Below are positions 12,221-24,057 of a stretch of DNA of 64,000 nucleotides, piece by piece. The position numbers and the translations under genes are program-made. Within the stretch, counting starts at the first letter, position 1. Each line of letters starts with the position of its first letter. This DNA is from Phascolomyces articulosus (lineage: Eukaryota > Mucoromycota > Mucoromycetes > Mucorales > Lichtheimiaceae), in contig JAIXMP010000047.1 of the NCBI GenBank assembly GCA_025677815.1, positions 62,001 through 126,000 of the forward strand. The letters are read 5' to 3'. The notes beneath the pieces are model-generated. The model did not search any database, was not told the origin of the DNA, and saw only the letters and a program-made list of their open reading frames with translations.

Positions 12221-13931
12221 ATGTATCTATTTCGACTACGACGAAAATCATACTCCATGGTCATCCCTTTAATGTTGGCATGGTTAATTCTTGGTTATAT
12301 ATGTCTTGCAGCCGCAGTAGACGAAATTCCTTCAAGTAAAGAATGATAAGAAAAAAAGTTCAAGTCGGATTTGATTATAATACTTACTCCTATTTTGTTA
12401 TTATTAAATTAATTAATTATAGATACAGCATCTACGCCTTCAACAACACCAACTACAGGAGGGGGAGCTTCATGTAATCCATCCAATTGTATTGCAAAAT
12501 GTTCACCAAGTTGTTCATCAGATCAAGTATGTGTCTTAGGAACCATGTCTAATTGTGGTGTATGTCCTGCATCACAATGTGTGAGTCGATCTGTATTAGG
12601 AGGAGGTTCTTCATCCCCATCCACATCTGTATCACCTTCACCTGGCTCAGAAAATGATAATGAAAATGGTACCCAAGGTAGCAAAGGCAGTAATAACGGA
12701 TCATTGATCGGAGGTCTCGTTGGTGGTCTTGTTGGTGCTGGTCTTGTACTTTCTGCAGCTGGATATGCTGGATTTCGTTATAAGCAAAAGAGGAACACGT
12801 TGCCCTTTGCCTTTCATGGAAAATCTAGCATGTCACAACAACCACAACTACCCCCCTCTTCACAACAACCACCACCTACTTCATCTGCTCCTAGAGATAC
12901 AATGACTACTGCTACAACAACAATACAATCCGTGTCAATGAATAATAGTAGTAATGTTGAACTTGATGAGGTAGAATATTTATATACATGTTCAATTTTA
13001 GGATCATTGCAATTGTTCTTTTTTCCACGTGAATTAACAAGAAATAATTTCTTTCTTATTTTAGTCGAATCGACAACAAGTCATGTCTGGCGTTATACCA
13101 ATTGCATATATTCCTCCTTCACGTCAATCCACTTCACCTCAGCAACAACATCAGCAAAACTTGTATGATCGACCTGGTACCATTGAAGAACAACAACAAC
13201 AATACGATAACACTGTTGCTCAATCTTACCCAGTTTATAACAAGCGTGCATCTCAATTACAAAAACAAAATAGTTTGCAAAGACAACAATCTGTATTATC
13301 CACAAACATTGATCCATTTTCAGATGACCATCATTCACGTAATAGCGTATTAACAACAGCAACCGATGACGATGACCGTGCATCTATTACCTCCAGTGTA
13401 ATAGGCCATGCTACAACTACACCGATCAAAGCAACACAAGCTTATCAAATGCAACGAGCAAAACCACAAATCATGCGAGTTAATACTGTACGCGTGAATA
13501 ATGGATTAGCACGTAGTGGTTCCACTCGAACCATTTTGACACGCGACTCCATACAATTAAGTCGATCGAATACCGCACCTACACAACGACAAGATGGAAA
13601 TCAACAGGGTAGTAGTAGTGGTGGTGATCAACAACAAAAGGAACACACTGCTGTTCAACTGACGGATGAAACAGCACGACCTAATTCTGCACCTACAGCT
13701 GCAGCAACAGGTCTTCAATTAGATAATGGAGAAAATGAAGATGACCCATTCCATGATCGACATAGTACGACTAATTCATCTTCTAGTACTTCAGAAAAAT
13801 CACGTCCACAATTAACGGATAGTATGGTTTCTGGCCCTAGTGATGGTGAAATTACTATCTTTTGGGATGCTAATCGTTCAACCCATTCATTATCACCTGC
13901 TTCATTCCCATTGCCACCTCCTTCTCCTTAA
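12221..13931 (+). CDS. Opy2-like membrane anchor protein
   Basis: Probable single-pass plasma-membrane protein of the Opy2 family, which in yeast recruits Ste50 for the HOG osmostress MAP-kinase pathway. Exons 12221-12335, 12423-12970 and 13065-13931 give 509 residues. Seen: a hydrophobic signal/anchor at residues 14-32; a Cys-rich Opy2-type extracellular domain with ten Cys between residues 56 and 91 (pattern SCSSDQVCV … CGVCPASQC); a Ser/Pro/Gly spacer; a Gly-rich membrane span at about 132-157 followed by basic RYKQKR; and a long Gln/Ser/Thr-rich cytoplasmic region containing VIPIAYIPPS just after the last intron, a short motif I associate with fungal Opy2 tails. The kinase-pathway role here is inference from the family. 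Confidence 0.8.
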
Positions 13932-14154
13932 ACAATATATAACCCACCCACCCATCCATATTTTATCTCATTCACTATTCTAACATTCATTCCCCCCCCC
14001 TCAACCTTCCTCTCTCTCTCAATTTATTCATTCATTCTATTTTTTTTTTTTTGTTGTAGTCGCTTTTTTTTATTATTATCATTATTATGAGATTATTTAT
14101 AAACCTCTTTCACTGTGTATAAAAATAAAAGAGATAAAAAAAGCTATCTTTTTT

Positions 14155-14505
14155 TTATTCATCCTTGACAGTCTTGCCAGTCTTCTTGATAGTTTCCAAA
14201 ACTTTTTCTCGTGGTAATTCAGTCTTGACAACAACAGTTTGCTTTTCCAAACTAATATCAATGTTTTCGACACCTGGGAAATAACCATTTATATCAATTA
14301 ATCTCTCTTACTCTCTTTTTATTTTATTCAACTCATATCTTATTATTCTGTACCTTCAAGACGACCTAATGCGCGATTAACGGCATTGGAGCAACCAGAG
14401 CAAGCCATTTCAACGTTAAATGTATATTCCTAAATAAAAATATAATATTAATTAAACTTTGCATTGATCAAGATGAAGCAATAAGAAAAAGTAACTTACA
14501 GCCAT
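14155..14505 (-). CDS. ATX1: Copper metallochaperone ATX1
   Basis: Cytosolic Cu(I) carrier delivering copper to the Golgi P-type ATPase. Exons 14505-14500 (only ATG GCT), 14429-14354 and 14273-14155 give 66 residues. The heavy-metal-associated fold has the MxCxxC site MACSGC with Cys12 and Cys15, then the helix NAVNRALGRL, strands IDISLEKQTVVVKT, and a Lys-rich end KKTGKTVKDE typical of Atx1. The 6-nt first exon is forced by the GTAAGT immediately after the second codon. Confidence 0.92.
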
Positions 14506-15062
14506 TGTTATTTTGTAAATAGGATTTATGTTGTTACTATGCAAAAAAAAGGGAAACCTACACACGATTTGCAACCCCTATTTATATTAAATTTTTAACC
14601 TTCAACCATCACACCAAAAATGTCAGGTCACTCAAGCGGGATATCGGCAGAAATTATCCCATGATGCAATCAGAGTCAATTGTGCCTGTTCCTAATTGAA
14701 TTCAGTTCATTTATCATCATCACCCCAATCCATCATCTTTTCGCTTTCTATGAATGAAGCAATTTTTCATCAAATTATTATTCTTCTTACTTGTTGAAAC
14801 ATCCCAAAAAGTATATTTATTTGTATCCATGGAAACGATCGACATATATGAGGGTTTTTTGCTGGGCCAATCATAGATCAATTGGAAAAGTTGATTCTCA
14901 TTCTCACTACAGCAATTAAAACACCATCAACACTACCATATAATTACAATTTTACTTTTGATTCAAGATAATAGATTGTGGATAAAAATAATAATATTAC
15001 AAATTAACTGATTTTATTCAAGTATATATATATAAAATACAATAATTTATAAATAGTGATTT
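14506..15062. other. Intergenic; diverged duplicate of the FAD oxidoreductase 3' flank
   Basis: From about 14677 to 15060 the sequence is recognisably homologous but clearly diverged from 19986-20350 (shared stretches such as CCTGTT(C/T)CTAATT, GGTTTTTTGCTG and AATCATCATCA-like blocks with many changes and indels). It is therefore the old duplicated 3' flank of the FAD oxidoreductase gene. The remainder is the ATX1 promoter side. Confidence 0.6.
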
Positions 15063-15510
15063 TTACAACTTTGACTTTTGTTTGGATTTCAAATCATCAG
15101 CCGAAGCCATTCTAGCTTCACCTACTCCCAAAGTAAGGGGCTTGGATGTAATATTTCTTGTACCATCACTGCTTGTCATCACGTCACCCTTATGGTCTCT
15201 CCATGCCCACGCACGACTATAGTCAGATTCGATGCCTTCAACAACTTGAGCAATCTTGAAACCAATATTAGGTGTAAACCTAATGATTATAATTCATTTT
15301 ATATTAATATATCTATTCTATCCACTGCATTCTCTTTTCGTACAAAAATATAAAAAATGGTAAAGGCCTTCTTACTTCATAGCATGGCCCGAATCTCCAG
15401 AAGCAACAATGAGATTATTATAATTTGGATGAGGCGTAATCAAGAATTTTCCATCGGGTGTATCCGAATATCAACAAACCCGCGAATACAAATATCCTAG
15501 CTACAGAAGA
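15063..15510 (-). pseudogene. Truncated second copy of FAD oxidoreductase 3' end
   Basis: Bases 15063-15439 match 20352-20728 with a single substitution (15182), including the complete last intron and the stop codon. Over the next 60-70 bases similarity drops (several substitutions), and it is lost near 15510. Only the last exon, the last intron and a small part of exon 3 are present, so it cannot encode an enzyme: no FAD-binding half. The C-terminal SKL codons are retained. See the finding on gene conversion. Confidence 0.9.
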
Positions 15511-15825
15511 ATGTGGAAAAAAAGATCCTGTGTATCTGGAATAACAGATATTGAAGCTTGTCATGACAAGTTGAATTGATACGCAATTGACTCAACCACA
15601 TATATTTAGGTTATAATTATTCATATATTAATTATTAAAGACATATAACACTCATTCAAAGTAAGGTTTTGTTTTTTTTATATAACAAAATACATTAATC
15701 ATATGCTTTCTTTTTTGTCGGTGGAGATGACTAATCAGAGGGTATATATGGTATTATTATATTATATAAAAGGTATTATGATTGTGGGATATATATACAG
15801 GTGGAGGAATAAAAAAAAGATTAAA

Positions 15826-18130
15826 TCAAGTGAGATCAATTTTTTTTTCATCATCGTCGCCTAATTTTCTTTTTTTCGTTTTTGGTGATGAAATAGAGCC
15901 AAGAAGAGGGCAAGGAAGAGAATCAAAAGTTGGCATAACGACAGTATCGTCAAATCGAATAATCTTTAAGGTAGTATTCATTAAACTTTTCACTTGCCAG
16001 ATCAACGACAAAATAGGGATGATTTTCTTGGAGAATACATCCGGTGCATCGGGATAACTAAGTGGTCCAATTCTTGAAACACGTACAATGCTGCCAGCCG
16101 GCGAATCCAATACAATCAACGATAACAATAAACCTGTAAAAACATATGTTAACCACCATGATCATCCGCCATAAAGAATAATACACCAAAGAAATGATAA
16201 GTACCATTAGTAACAAATGCAGCTACCTTAGTTTGTCTTAGTTTGGTAGGGCTTTCAGTAACCAATTCACGTAACATATCCTTCAGGATCCGGGGGACTT
16301 TTAGATTTCCTTCCTGTAGTGCCTTTAACCCATTCTTGTCTTCCTTGGCACCCGACTCACAGCATCCATATTCTTGTTTTTTGAACGTGAAAAGAAGATC
16401 GACTCTATGCCCCATTTGTTTCTTACCAGGCTTTTCTATTCCTGCTATTTCTCTCTCGCCGTTTATTCTATTGGATGAGGCTGAACTAACCTTTTCACCA
16501 CTACGAAAAAAAGAGAAACATGTCGAAAGAAATATATTGGAATTAGCTATAAATATATATAAAATTACATGATAATTTCACTAACCTACTAACTTTAATA
16601 TTCGATTCATCATAGCATTTTTCTACACAGTCCCAAACTCTGTGAATAATATCAGATTCGGATCGACCTTCAATAGGAAAAAAATCATAGAAATAAAGAT
16701 CAAGGGCTTCAGTTATCATCTTCTGAGCCCAATGCAAATCTGCTTCTCTTTTGGGATGGAAAAGCTTCGCATTATGATGCTCAAATAGTTCTTCTAGATC
16801 ATGCTAAAAAATATAAAAGAAAGTTATTAATAAGTGATATTTAATGATATTTCTTTCAATTATTTATTTTAGTTAAGGCATTCAAATGATGTACCTTGCC
16901 AATATAAGAGTTCAAATATACTTGTAAATCGTTTGGGAGGGGATCCAAAACAATCCTGTTTTCAGTTTTGATTTCCATCAATTCTGCTTCAGTGAAGTAA
17001 TTACGCCAACAACTATCCTTTGGATCGAGAATAAGAGAATGGGATGGGCTAATACACATGTATTATAATATTGATCAAGGCATTAGTTTTTTTTTTTCTT
17101 CAAGATATTTAAATATTATTAATAGGTCGTTTCGTCTTTACTTACTGATGGTATTCACATTTTTTTGCCCAATCAAACATTTGATCTTCAACAATTTTTG
17201 AGGTAGAAAGTTTCCACTTATCACTTGGATTTAATGAGGTATACAAATCTTCATACTCCTTTTTTTGCTTCGTAGTAAGTCTTGAAGTTGAAGAATAAGA
17301 AGAGGAACCTGAAGAGGAACCTGAAGAGGAGACCGATGGAGAAGTTGTTGAAGTTGAAGCTCCAGGCAAAGTGGCTGGTAAAGCTTGGGAAATCTTGGTC
17401 CAATCAGGTTTTCCAATCTCCTAGAAACGATCATTAAATCATTAATATACTGGTAAACGTCTAGTTTTTATTGTTATAAAAACCACTCACTGTAGTTTTC
17501 TTTAACCGTCGTGAGGTAATTGTAAACCAAGAAATCCATTGTGACCGGAAATCAGGTTTGGTTGTTAATAATGCCATTTGCTCCGCATTCTGTTCTACAA
17601 ACTGCTCAAGAGAAGGGAGCTCCGTTTCTACAATGTATTTTTCTAGCACTATATACTAAAAAAGTTAATAACTGTGCCAATAGACATGAATACATACATG
17701 AATGAGTAATATTACAATACTTACAGCTTGCAACTGAAACCATAAAAACCAACTAAGAACACCACTGGGGGAGCCTACCAAATATTTGTTCCAAATTTGG
17801 GTGTCTTTTGGAAGTAATTATTTCCCAGCTATTAGATGTCTTTTATATGTAATAGAATCATTTCCTTACCGTTCAACAGCTTCAATCCTTAAGAACAAGA
17901 GGGTTCATTTTCGATTGAGTTAAAAGAGGAGGTTGTCGATCCGAGTCCTATAAATCTCAACGGCCACACAACAATCTGTCAGAATTAACAATATATATGG
18001 ATATTCACGCTGTATTGGCACACTGCATAATTACAACAAAGAAATCCTCTCTTCGCTTTACCGATCATTCGAAAGCTTGGCCAAAACACTTTGTCCTTGG
18101 ACAATGATATTATCGCCAGTATACACAAGT
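15826..18130 (-). pseudogene. Decayed member of an unidentified multi-exon family, possible nuclease-like domain
   Basis: The 3' part is a phase-perfect chain of exons: up to 17725, 17655-17491, 17420-17146, 17048-16895, 16803-16586, 16500-16205 and 16133-15826 (stop). It encodes a Ser-rich linker, a conserved-looking helical block (ADLHWAQKMITEAL, DIIHRVWDCVEKCYDESN) and GHRVDLLFTF … YGCCESGAKED … LKVPRILKDMLREL. The Asp of RVDLLF and the Glu of ESG, about 12 residues apart on predicted strands, resemble a PD-(D/E)XK-type core, but Lys is replaced by Gly; this is only a suggestion. The 5' part (17726-18130) reads SKMNPLVLKD, then a one-base shift into IEAVER before a donor, and a further shift before LPKDTQIWNKYL, so the gene is probably dead. 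It lies beside the truncated FAD copy. Confidence 0.65.
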
Positions 18131-18808
18131 TAAATTGAACGTAAAATAAGCAACAAAAATTATTTAATATTCTTACTAGGCAGATCCATATATTTTTTTT
18201 ATTATAAATAAGTAATTAAAATTACAACACGATTCTTTTATAAATCCCATCCTGCTATGCATGTATTTGAGCGCTTCTATTCTGATAAGCAAGCTTGACA
18301 TGTAGATGATGGTATTGGGTAAATATATACCTTCTTCTTTTTGGATCATATATAGAAGCGCATATTATATATATTGTCATTATTGACGACTCGAAATGAT
18401 TCGAGCATCATAGCATTACAAAGTTGTCGCTGAGGGTAATATTCTGTGTTATGAATAATAACAAATATTCGTACTATAAATAAAGCTATGCCTTGGTATA
18501 TCATGATATTCTATTTTAACATTATTTATCAACTATAGTAAATAAATTCCGTTGCAATATACTGTCGACAATAAAAAAAATACGATTCTCTCCTTTGCCA
18601 GCCATATCCAAAAGCTGACACATTATTAAAAGATCAAACTTTTATGCCGAACTGTGACATACACTCTTTTTACTTTCTCTTCACACTGAATCATCATTAC
18701 TTTATCCTAAATGTCACTGGTATTAATATAAATATATTCATGAAATATATATATATAAATGCAACTAGCAATGATATTATAAAGAAGTCGTCACTATTTG
18801 CGCTACCA

Positions 18809-18841
<33 letters not shown>

Positions 18842-20351
18842 TTCTATATAACCAAAAAGCTGGTGCTTCATCCCATCCATAAACTATTACTTTGTTTACC
18901 AACATACCTATTATAAAGCCCATTCATATATATATATATATATATATTTTAGTAAAATATATTTATTTAAGTTTTTCTTGCAAAAGTAATATGTTGATGA
19001 GTATGATGAAAAATGATTCACGAATAATAGAGGAGTCAAAGCTGTGTGTGATGGCGTTTGTTACGTATACTTTTTTATTATAATATAACTTTATTAATTA
19101 AAGAGTATAATGCCTACTATATAAAACATGTTCTTCAATCATAAATCTGATGACCTGGTAATATAACAGTGAATCATTAGCAACAGTTTAATACTTTGAA
19201 ACCCATTTAATACACTCCAACCGATAAACAATAGATTAATGTATAAACGTAATATATATACTAAATAACAAACGCCATCAGCACGATATTATTAAAACCG
19301 AGTAACCTTATAGTATCAACTGCTCTACTTGTTTCAGTTATCTATAAAAAGGATTATTCTGTTTATTTAAGAAAGTTAAAAATATATTACCAAGTACTAT
19401 TCCGAAATATGATATCGATACAGACACTTACCCAATTGCATTTTGGTCCATTGGTTGTGATGTTTACTAATGTTCGACGTTTTACAAAAAAAAGGTTTAA
19501 AAGGTAAAAGTCGCAAAATACAGAGAGAGAACAAGGCAAATCGTCTCAGTATACATCTGCTTCTACTCAGGCAATAAAACTGCCTTTCATAAAATACAGA
19601 GAGGGAACAAGACAAAATACCCCAATATACATCTGCTTCTACTTGGGCAGTAAAGCCCTTCATTAAAAAAAAAAAAAGCAGAAACAGAGAGGGAACAAGG
19701 CAAATCGTCTCAGTATACATCTGCTTCTACTCAGGCAATAAAATTGCCTTTCATAAAATACAGAGAGGGAACAAGACAAAATACCTCAGTGTACATCTGT
19801 TTCTACCCATGTTAAAACAATAATCTGTTACGAAAATAAATGAGAACTATATCCTTGTAAAGCCATAGTGGGATCAACTTTTATTTTGGAAGTCACATAA
19901 AATAGGTAATAGAATTCCAATGGAATTTACCATAAAAATTAGCGGAACTGAAAATGATGGTGAAAGAAAGAATATGTAACTATTGTACCTGTTTCTAATT
20001 CAATTAATCATCATTATCCCAACCCATCATCGTTTGTTTGTTTTTTATAAATGAAACTATTTGTAATCAATCCTTCCTCTTGTTTCTTGAATTATAAAGG
20101 TATATTTATTTATTATTTGTATGTAATGGAAATGATTTGCATACATGAAGGTTTTTTGCTGTTCCAACCGTAATTCAATTGTTTATTCATTCTCCTTCTT
20201 TTTGTTCCATTAAGCATCATTCTTATTAATTAAACACGTATCTTCATTACAATAACGAAAGATAATACAATTATAGATAATAAAAGTACAAGTCAATTGG
20301 TTTTATTTGAAAGTAACTACAACGTTTTGAATAATAATAAGGAATTTTCTT
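18131..20351. other. Intergenic with repeats
   Basis: Contains (AAT)n at about 18808-18840, (AT)n near 18925-18948, the dimeric tandem repeat at 19515-19808 and, from about 19986, the FAD oxidoreductase 3' flank that is duplicated at 14677-15060. No supported gene. Confidence 0.6.
19515..19808. repeat. Dimeric tandem repeat, four monomers in A-B-A-B order
   Basis: Monomers start near 19515, 19591, 19679 and 19755 (spacing 76, 88, 76). Each has an AAAATACAGAGAGGGAACAAG-like head and a CATCTGCTTCTAC-like core. Monomers 1 and 3 share CAAATCGTCTCAG; monomers 2 and 4 share ACAAAATACC, so the larger unit is a dimer of about 164 bases. Confidence 0.85.
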
Positions 20352-22035
20352 TTACAACTTTGACTTTTGTTTGGATTTCAAATCATCAGCCGAAGCCATT
20401 CTAGCTTCACCTACTCCCAAAGTAAGGGGCTTGGATGTAATATTTCTTGTACCATCACTGCTTGTCATCATGTCACCCTTATGGTCTCTCCATGCCCACG
20501 CACGACTATAGTCAGATTCGATGCCTTCAACAACTTGAGCAATCTTGAAACCAATATTAGGTGTAAACCTAATGATTATAATTCATTTTATATTAATATA
20601 TCTATTCTATCCACTGCATTCTCTTTTCGTACAAAAATATAAAAAATGGTAAAGGCCTTCTTACTTCATAGCATGGCCCGAATCTCCAGAAGCAACAATG
20701 AGATTATTATAATTTGGATGAGGCGTAACCAAAAACTTTCCATCGGGTGTATCCGAGTACCAACAAACACGAGAATACGAAATATCCCAGTTACTTGTTT
20801 CCGGCATGAATTCGGCCAAAATTTGACGGAAATGATGGACTGCCTTCACGGGAATAGTATCACCTTGATGAGATACCTGAGTTCTTGGAACGGATACATT
20901 ATCCTCTGAATTTTTTTCTTGCTGTTGCCAAGGATTCACATAGCCCACCGAATGACTTGCAATTTTCATTTTGCCTTCTGCATTAATGGGAAAACCATAA
21001 AATCCAGTATGGGAAATATCTATTCCATAGACCGGCGCGTGCTTGAATTTTTCAATGAATGCTTGAGGTGGTTTGAATTGAATAACAGCTTGTCCTGTTG
21101 CTTGAAGGCGACCTCCAAAATCAAGTAAACTGGCAGTCCAAGGACCAGCAGCCAAGATAACATGGTCAGCAACATGCTGAGTTCCATCGCGCGTTTGGAT
21201 ACCTTGCACAGTTTGATTATCGATGTTGTTGAAAATAAACTTTTCAAATGCACCTTGATTGTATCCTGTGATGAAATGTACACCATTGTCAAGACATTTT
21301 TTATAAAGATGTTTAATGGTTTCAGAGGAGTCGCACCAGCCTATAATATATAAGATAAATATTTGTTTTTATGGGATTGATTTTATTGATTAGATGTTAC
21401 TGTTTATAAATAAATACCTGCAGCAGTATTAAGGTAAGCACAGTGATAACCACTGGCAACAGCGTCCTTAAATTCAGGGAATCGTTCAGTAATGCTTTCA
21501 GGCGTGAGAAATTCTTGGATAGTGTGACCATATCCAGCTTCTCGGACATGTTGGATGGATAGACGTTCATAATCTGAAAGTTTATTTCCCTTGCATAAAA
21601 GTAAACTTCCAGTATTATGGAAAACTGGACTCAAACCCATTTCAGCACGTTCTCTGTTCCATTGATGCCAATGAGGGAAAGCTTCCATGGTCAATTGCAT
21701 CGAAAGTGTATCGGCACCGTAATCCATACGAACGCACTTGTTGATATCTAGAAACCCGTCATGAATGTAAAAGAGAAAAGAGTGAGGAATGTTTTTCTTT
21801 ATGATACCAGAATTGTTTCTTATATATATTTCAATATATAAAACCTTTTACATTACCATTTTTAAAGATATTTACCAGTGGATGAAGCATCTGCCGATGG
21901 AATGGTATTACGATCGAATACCCAGACATTATACTTTTTCAAAGAAAGAGCATATGCTGTTGAGAGTCCAAAGGAGCCCCCACCCACAATGATAACCTTG
22001 GCACCTTGCTTTGGAGGAGTGTATGTTGTCGTCAT
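20352..22035 (-). CDS. Peroxisomal FAD-dependent amine/amino-acid oxidoreductase (sarcosine/pipecolate or fructosyl-amino-acid oxidase-like)
   Basis: Flavoenzyme of the DAO fold predicted to oxidise a secondary amine (sarcosine, pipecolate or Amadori-type substrate) in peroxisomes. Exons 22035-21876, 21747-21418, 21340-20665 and 20568-20352 give 460 residues. Seen: the dinucleotide-binding motif VIIVGGGSFGLSTAYAL near residues 14-30; the DINKCVRMDYG segment after the first intron, characteristic of this subgroup; AAGPWTASLL in the middle; the second flavin-contact region VASGDSGHAMKFTPNIG; and a C-terminal SKL, a type-1 peroxisomal signal. A longer N-terminal reading exists but would add an implausible hydrophobic extension. 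The gene is divergent from the MoaD gene. Exact substrate is not determinable here. Confidence 0.88.
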
Positions 22036-22274
22036 ATTGTCTTGTTGGGACTGGGATATGTTTTTTGTTATAAAAAAGAAGTTGGAAAAGGGTGGGGGAT
22101 TTGAATGAAGTAATAGAAAAGTAAAGAAGAAAGTGGAAAAAATAGATCTAGTGCATCTGAAATTTCTTTTTCGGTGTCGTGGAAAAATCAATCGATGATA
22201 TTATGTGTCATTATTAGATTTTCATAGCCAATTATCTTTTCCCTCTTTCTTTTTTTTTCCCGCAAATAATAAAT
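22036..22274. promoter_or_regulatory. Shared divergent promoter region
   Basis: 239 bases separate the FAD oxidoreductase start from the MoaD start on the opposite strand. A pyrimidine-rich run (about 22228-22260) lies just upstream of the MoaD ATG, as in several other genes of this window. No specific factor site is claimed. Confidence 0.5.
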
Positions 22275-22535
22275 ATGAAGGTGCTATACTTTGCCGCGGT
22301 TCGTGACATTACTCAAGTTGAAAGTGATGACATTCAAGTGTTACCTGATGCACCATGGACATTAACCATGTTGACTGAACATTTAGTTTCCACTTATGGT
22401 GAAAAGTTACAAAAGATAGTGGATCATGCCATTTATGCTGTCAATATGGAATATGTAGATAAAGAAGACGAAGCTAATACTCAATTATCACAAAACGATG
22501 AAGTAGCTATTATCCCACCTGTCAGTGGTGGATAA
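22275..22535 (+). CDS. Molybdopterin synthase sulfur carrier subunit (MoaD/MOCS2A)
   Basis: Small ubiquitin-like sulfur carrier that, as a C-terminal thiocarboxylate, donates sulfur for conversion of precursor Z to molybdopterin; acts in the cytosol with the large subunit MoaE/MOCS2B. Single exon, 86 residues. Typical start MKVLYFAAVRD, a beta-grasp fold, NDEVAIIPPVSGG at the end, and the essential C-terminal Gly-Gly immediately before the stop. Length is normal for the family. In animals MOCS2A and B overlap on one transcript; here no large-subunit frame is adjacent, so this is an independent gene. Confidence 0.92.
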   Translation: MKVLYFAAVRDITQVESDDIQVLPDAPWTLTMLTEHLVSTYGEKLQKIVDHAIYAVNMEYVDKEDEANTQLSQNDEVAIIPPVSGG

Positions 22536-22857
22536 ATCTATTATTATTATTATTATTATTATTTTGTAAATTCTATATCTATTGTATACCAATCTTATAA
22601 GAACTCATGTTTTTAATTAATAATCATCATCCTTTTTTTTTGTTGGAGGATAGTACTATAATATAAAATTACCCGCATATGAATAAAAAGAAATGGATGA
22701 AATGGGAATGAAAGAACCATAAAGAAATGTATCTGTAAATCAATCTAATAATAATAAGAAAAACCAGGATTCGAAGGAGGAAAGAGAGGGATTATATATA
22801 TAAAGGGAAGAAGGGATGAATATTACAATGTATATATAAAAAATTGGATAATTACAA
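22536..22857. other. Convergent 3' spacer between MoaD and GTP cyclohydrolase II
   Basis: 322 bases with a (TTA)n run just after the MoaD stop (about 22539-22564). Both genes end here. Nothing else seen. Confidence 0.6.
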
Positions 22858-24057
22858 TTATTTTTCAGCACCTTGTGGGACATCCAACAAATGACGCATC
22901 TTTCGTACTTTAACAGCCAAATATTTATCTAATTCTTTACTACCCAGAAGTGGTGACTGTGGTGCTGGAGATGATGAAGGTGTCCGTAACAAATCATTCA
23001 CAGAGTTCACGGATGCTGGTGTTGATGACCATGATCGTGGTACCATTGCCCTTCGTTCCACTACCTTGATGGATCCATATGCTTCCAATTGTTCAATTTT
23101 ATCTGGATTGTTGGTAAGCATCATCACATCCTTCAGTCCCAAATCTTCAAGAATGGCATTTGCAATACCATAGGTACGAGCATCAGGTGGGTGCTTGAGC
23201 AAAACATTCGCTGCTACGGTATCATGACCCAAGTCCTGTAAATTGTATGCTCTATTATATATAAAACACACACATACATTTTAGTTTATCAAACGCGTGA
23301 TTTTTAATTACTTTGCGGTCTCGCTTCCTTTTTATCTTCCATTCCTCCTCTTCCTGCATCTTAATTCATCAAATAATCATAAAACTTACTTTAACTTTTC
23401 TAATAACCCAATACCACGACCTTCCTGTCTCAAATAAACCACTACACCTCTTCCTGCTTCTTGCATCAAACGCATTGCTTCATCCAATTGTTCACCACAA
23501 TCACAACGAGCCGAATGAACCGTTTCACCGGTAAAGCATTCAGAATGGATCCGTACTAAAGGTGGATTCGAAGATTGAGCAAACTGAGCTTTTGCCTTGG
23601 CTTGTTGTTCTTCTAAATATCTTGTTTGATCTTCATTCAAATTCAAGTTTCTTGATTCATCCGTAACCACTTCCTCCAAACGACCATAATAAGCTCCTCG
23701 AACAATACGATTCATGATAGTTTCATTTTCCCATGTATTATCCAATGATCTGGAACGAATATCATCACCATAGACAATGGCCAAGTGTTCTTTGGTATCT
23801 TGATTGTTCTTGTACAAGTATAAATACATTTCACCTCCTTCATTGGTAGGAATGCGAGCTCGTACTTGACATTGAATACGGACTTTGTCATTGTTATGTT
23901 GTTGTTTTAAAGTAGGTGTAATAGCACTAGGTGAATGAAGTTGCTGCTTTAAGAAATCAATGTATTCATGGTAAGTTGTAGGTTGTGATCTCGGTGGTAA
24001 AGCAGGTGCATTGTCATGAACAACATTCATGCCAAAAAGTGTAAATGCAGTATTCAT
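22858..24057 (-). CDS. RIB1: GTP cyclohydrolase II, riboflavin biosynthesis
   Basis: Catalyses the first committed step of riboflavin synthesis (GTP to diaminohydroxyphosphoribosylaminopyrimidine, formate and pyrophosphate). Exons 24057-23390 and 23251-22858 give 353 residues. Zinc ligands are Cys174, Cys185 and Cys187 in [20 protein letters not shown]; the catalytic/GTP-binding motif RQEGRGIGL is at about 210-218. The second exon resumes with [16 protein letters not shown], then [16 protein letters not shown] and [10 protein letters not shown], all GCH II hallmarks. The N-terminal 60 residues and the Ser/Pro-rich C-terminal tail are variable in fungi. The ATG at 24057 is the only sensible start. 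Confidence 0.95.

Noticed and set aside
13093..13383. Minus-strand ORF in the Opy2-like gene
   Set aside because: Antisense of a Gln/Ser-rich coding exon.
22036..22191. Longer N terminus for the FAD oxidoreductase
   Set aside because: The extension is basic then hydrophobic and inconsistent with a peroxisomal SKL protein whose flavin motif should be close to the start.
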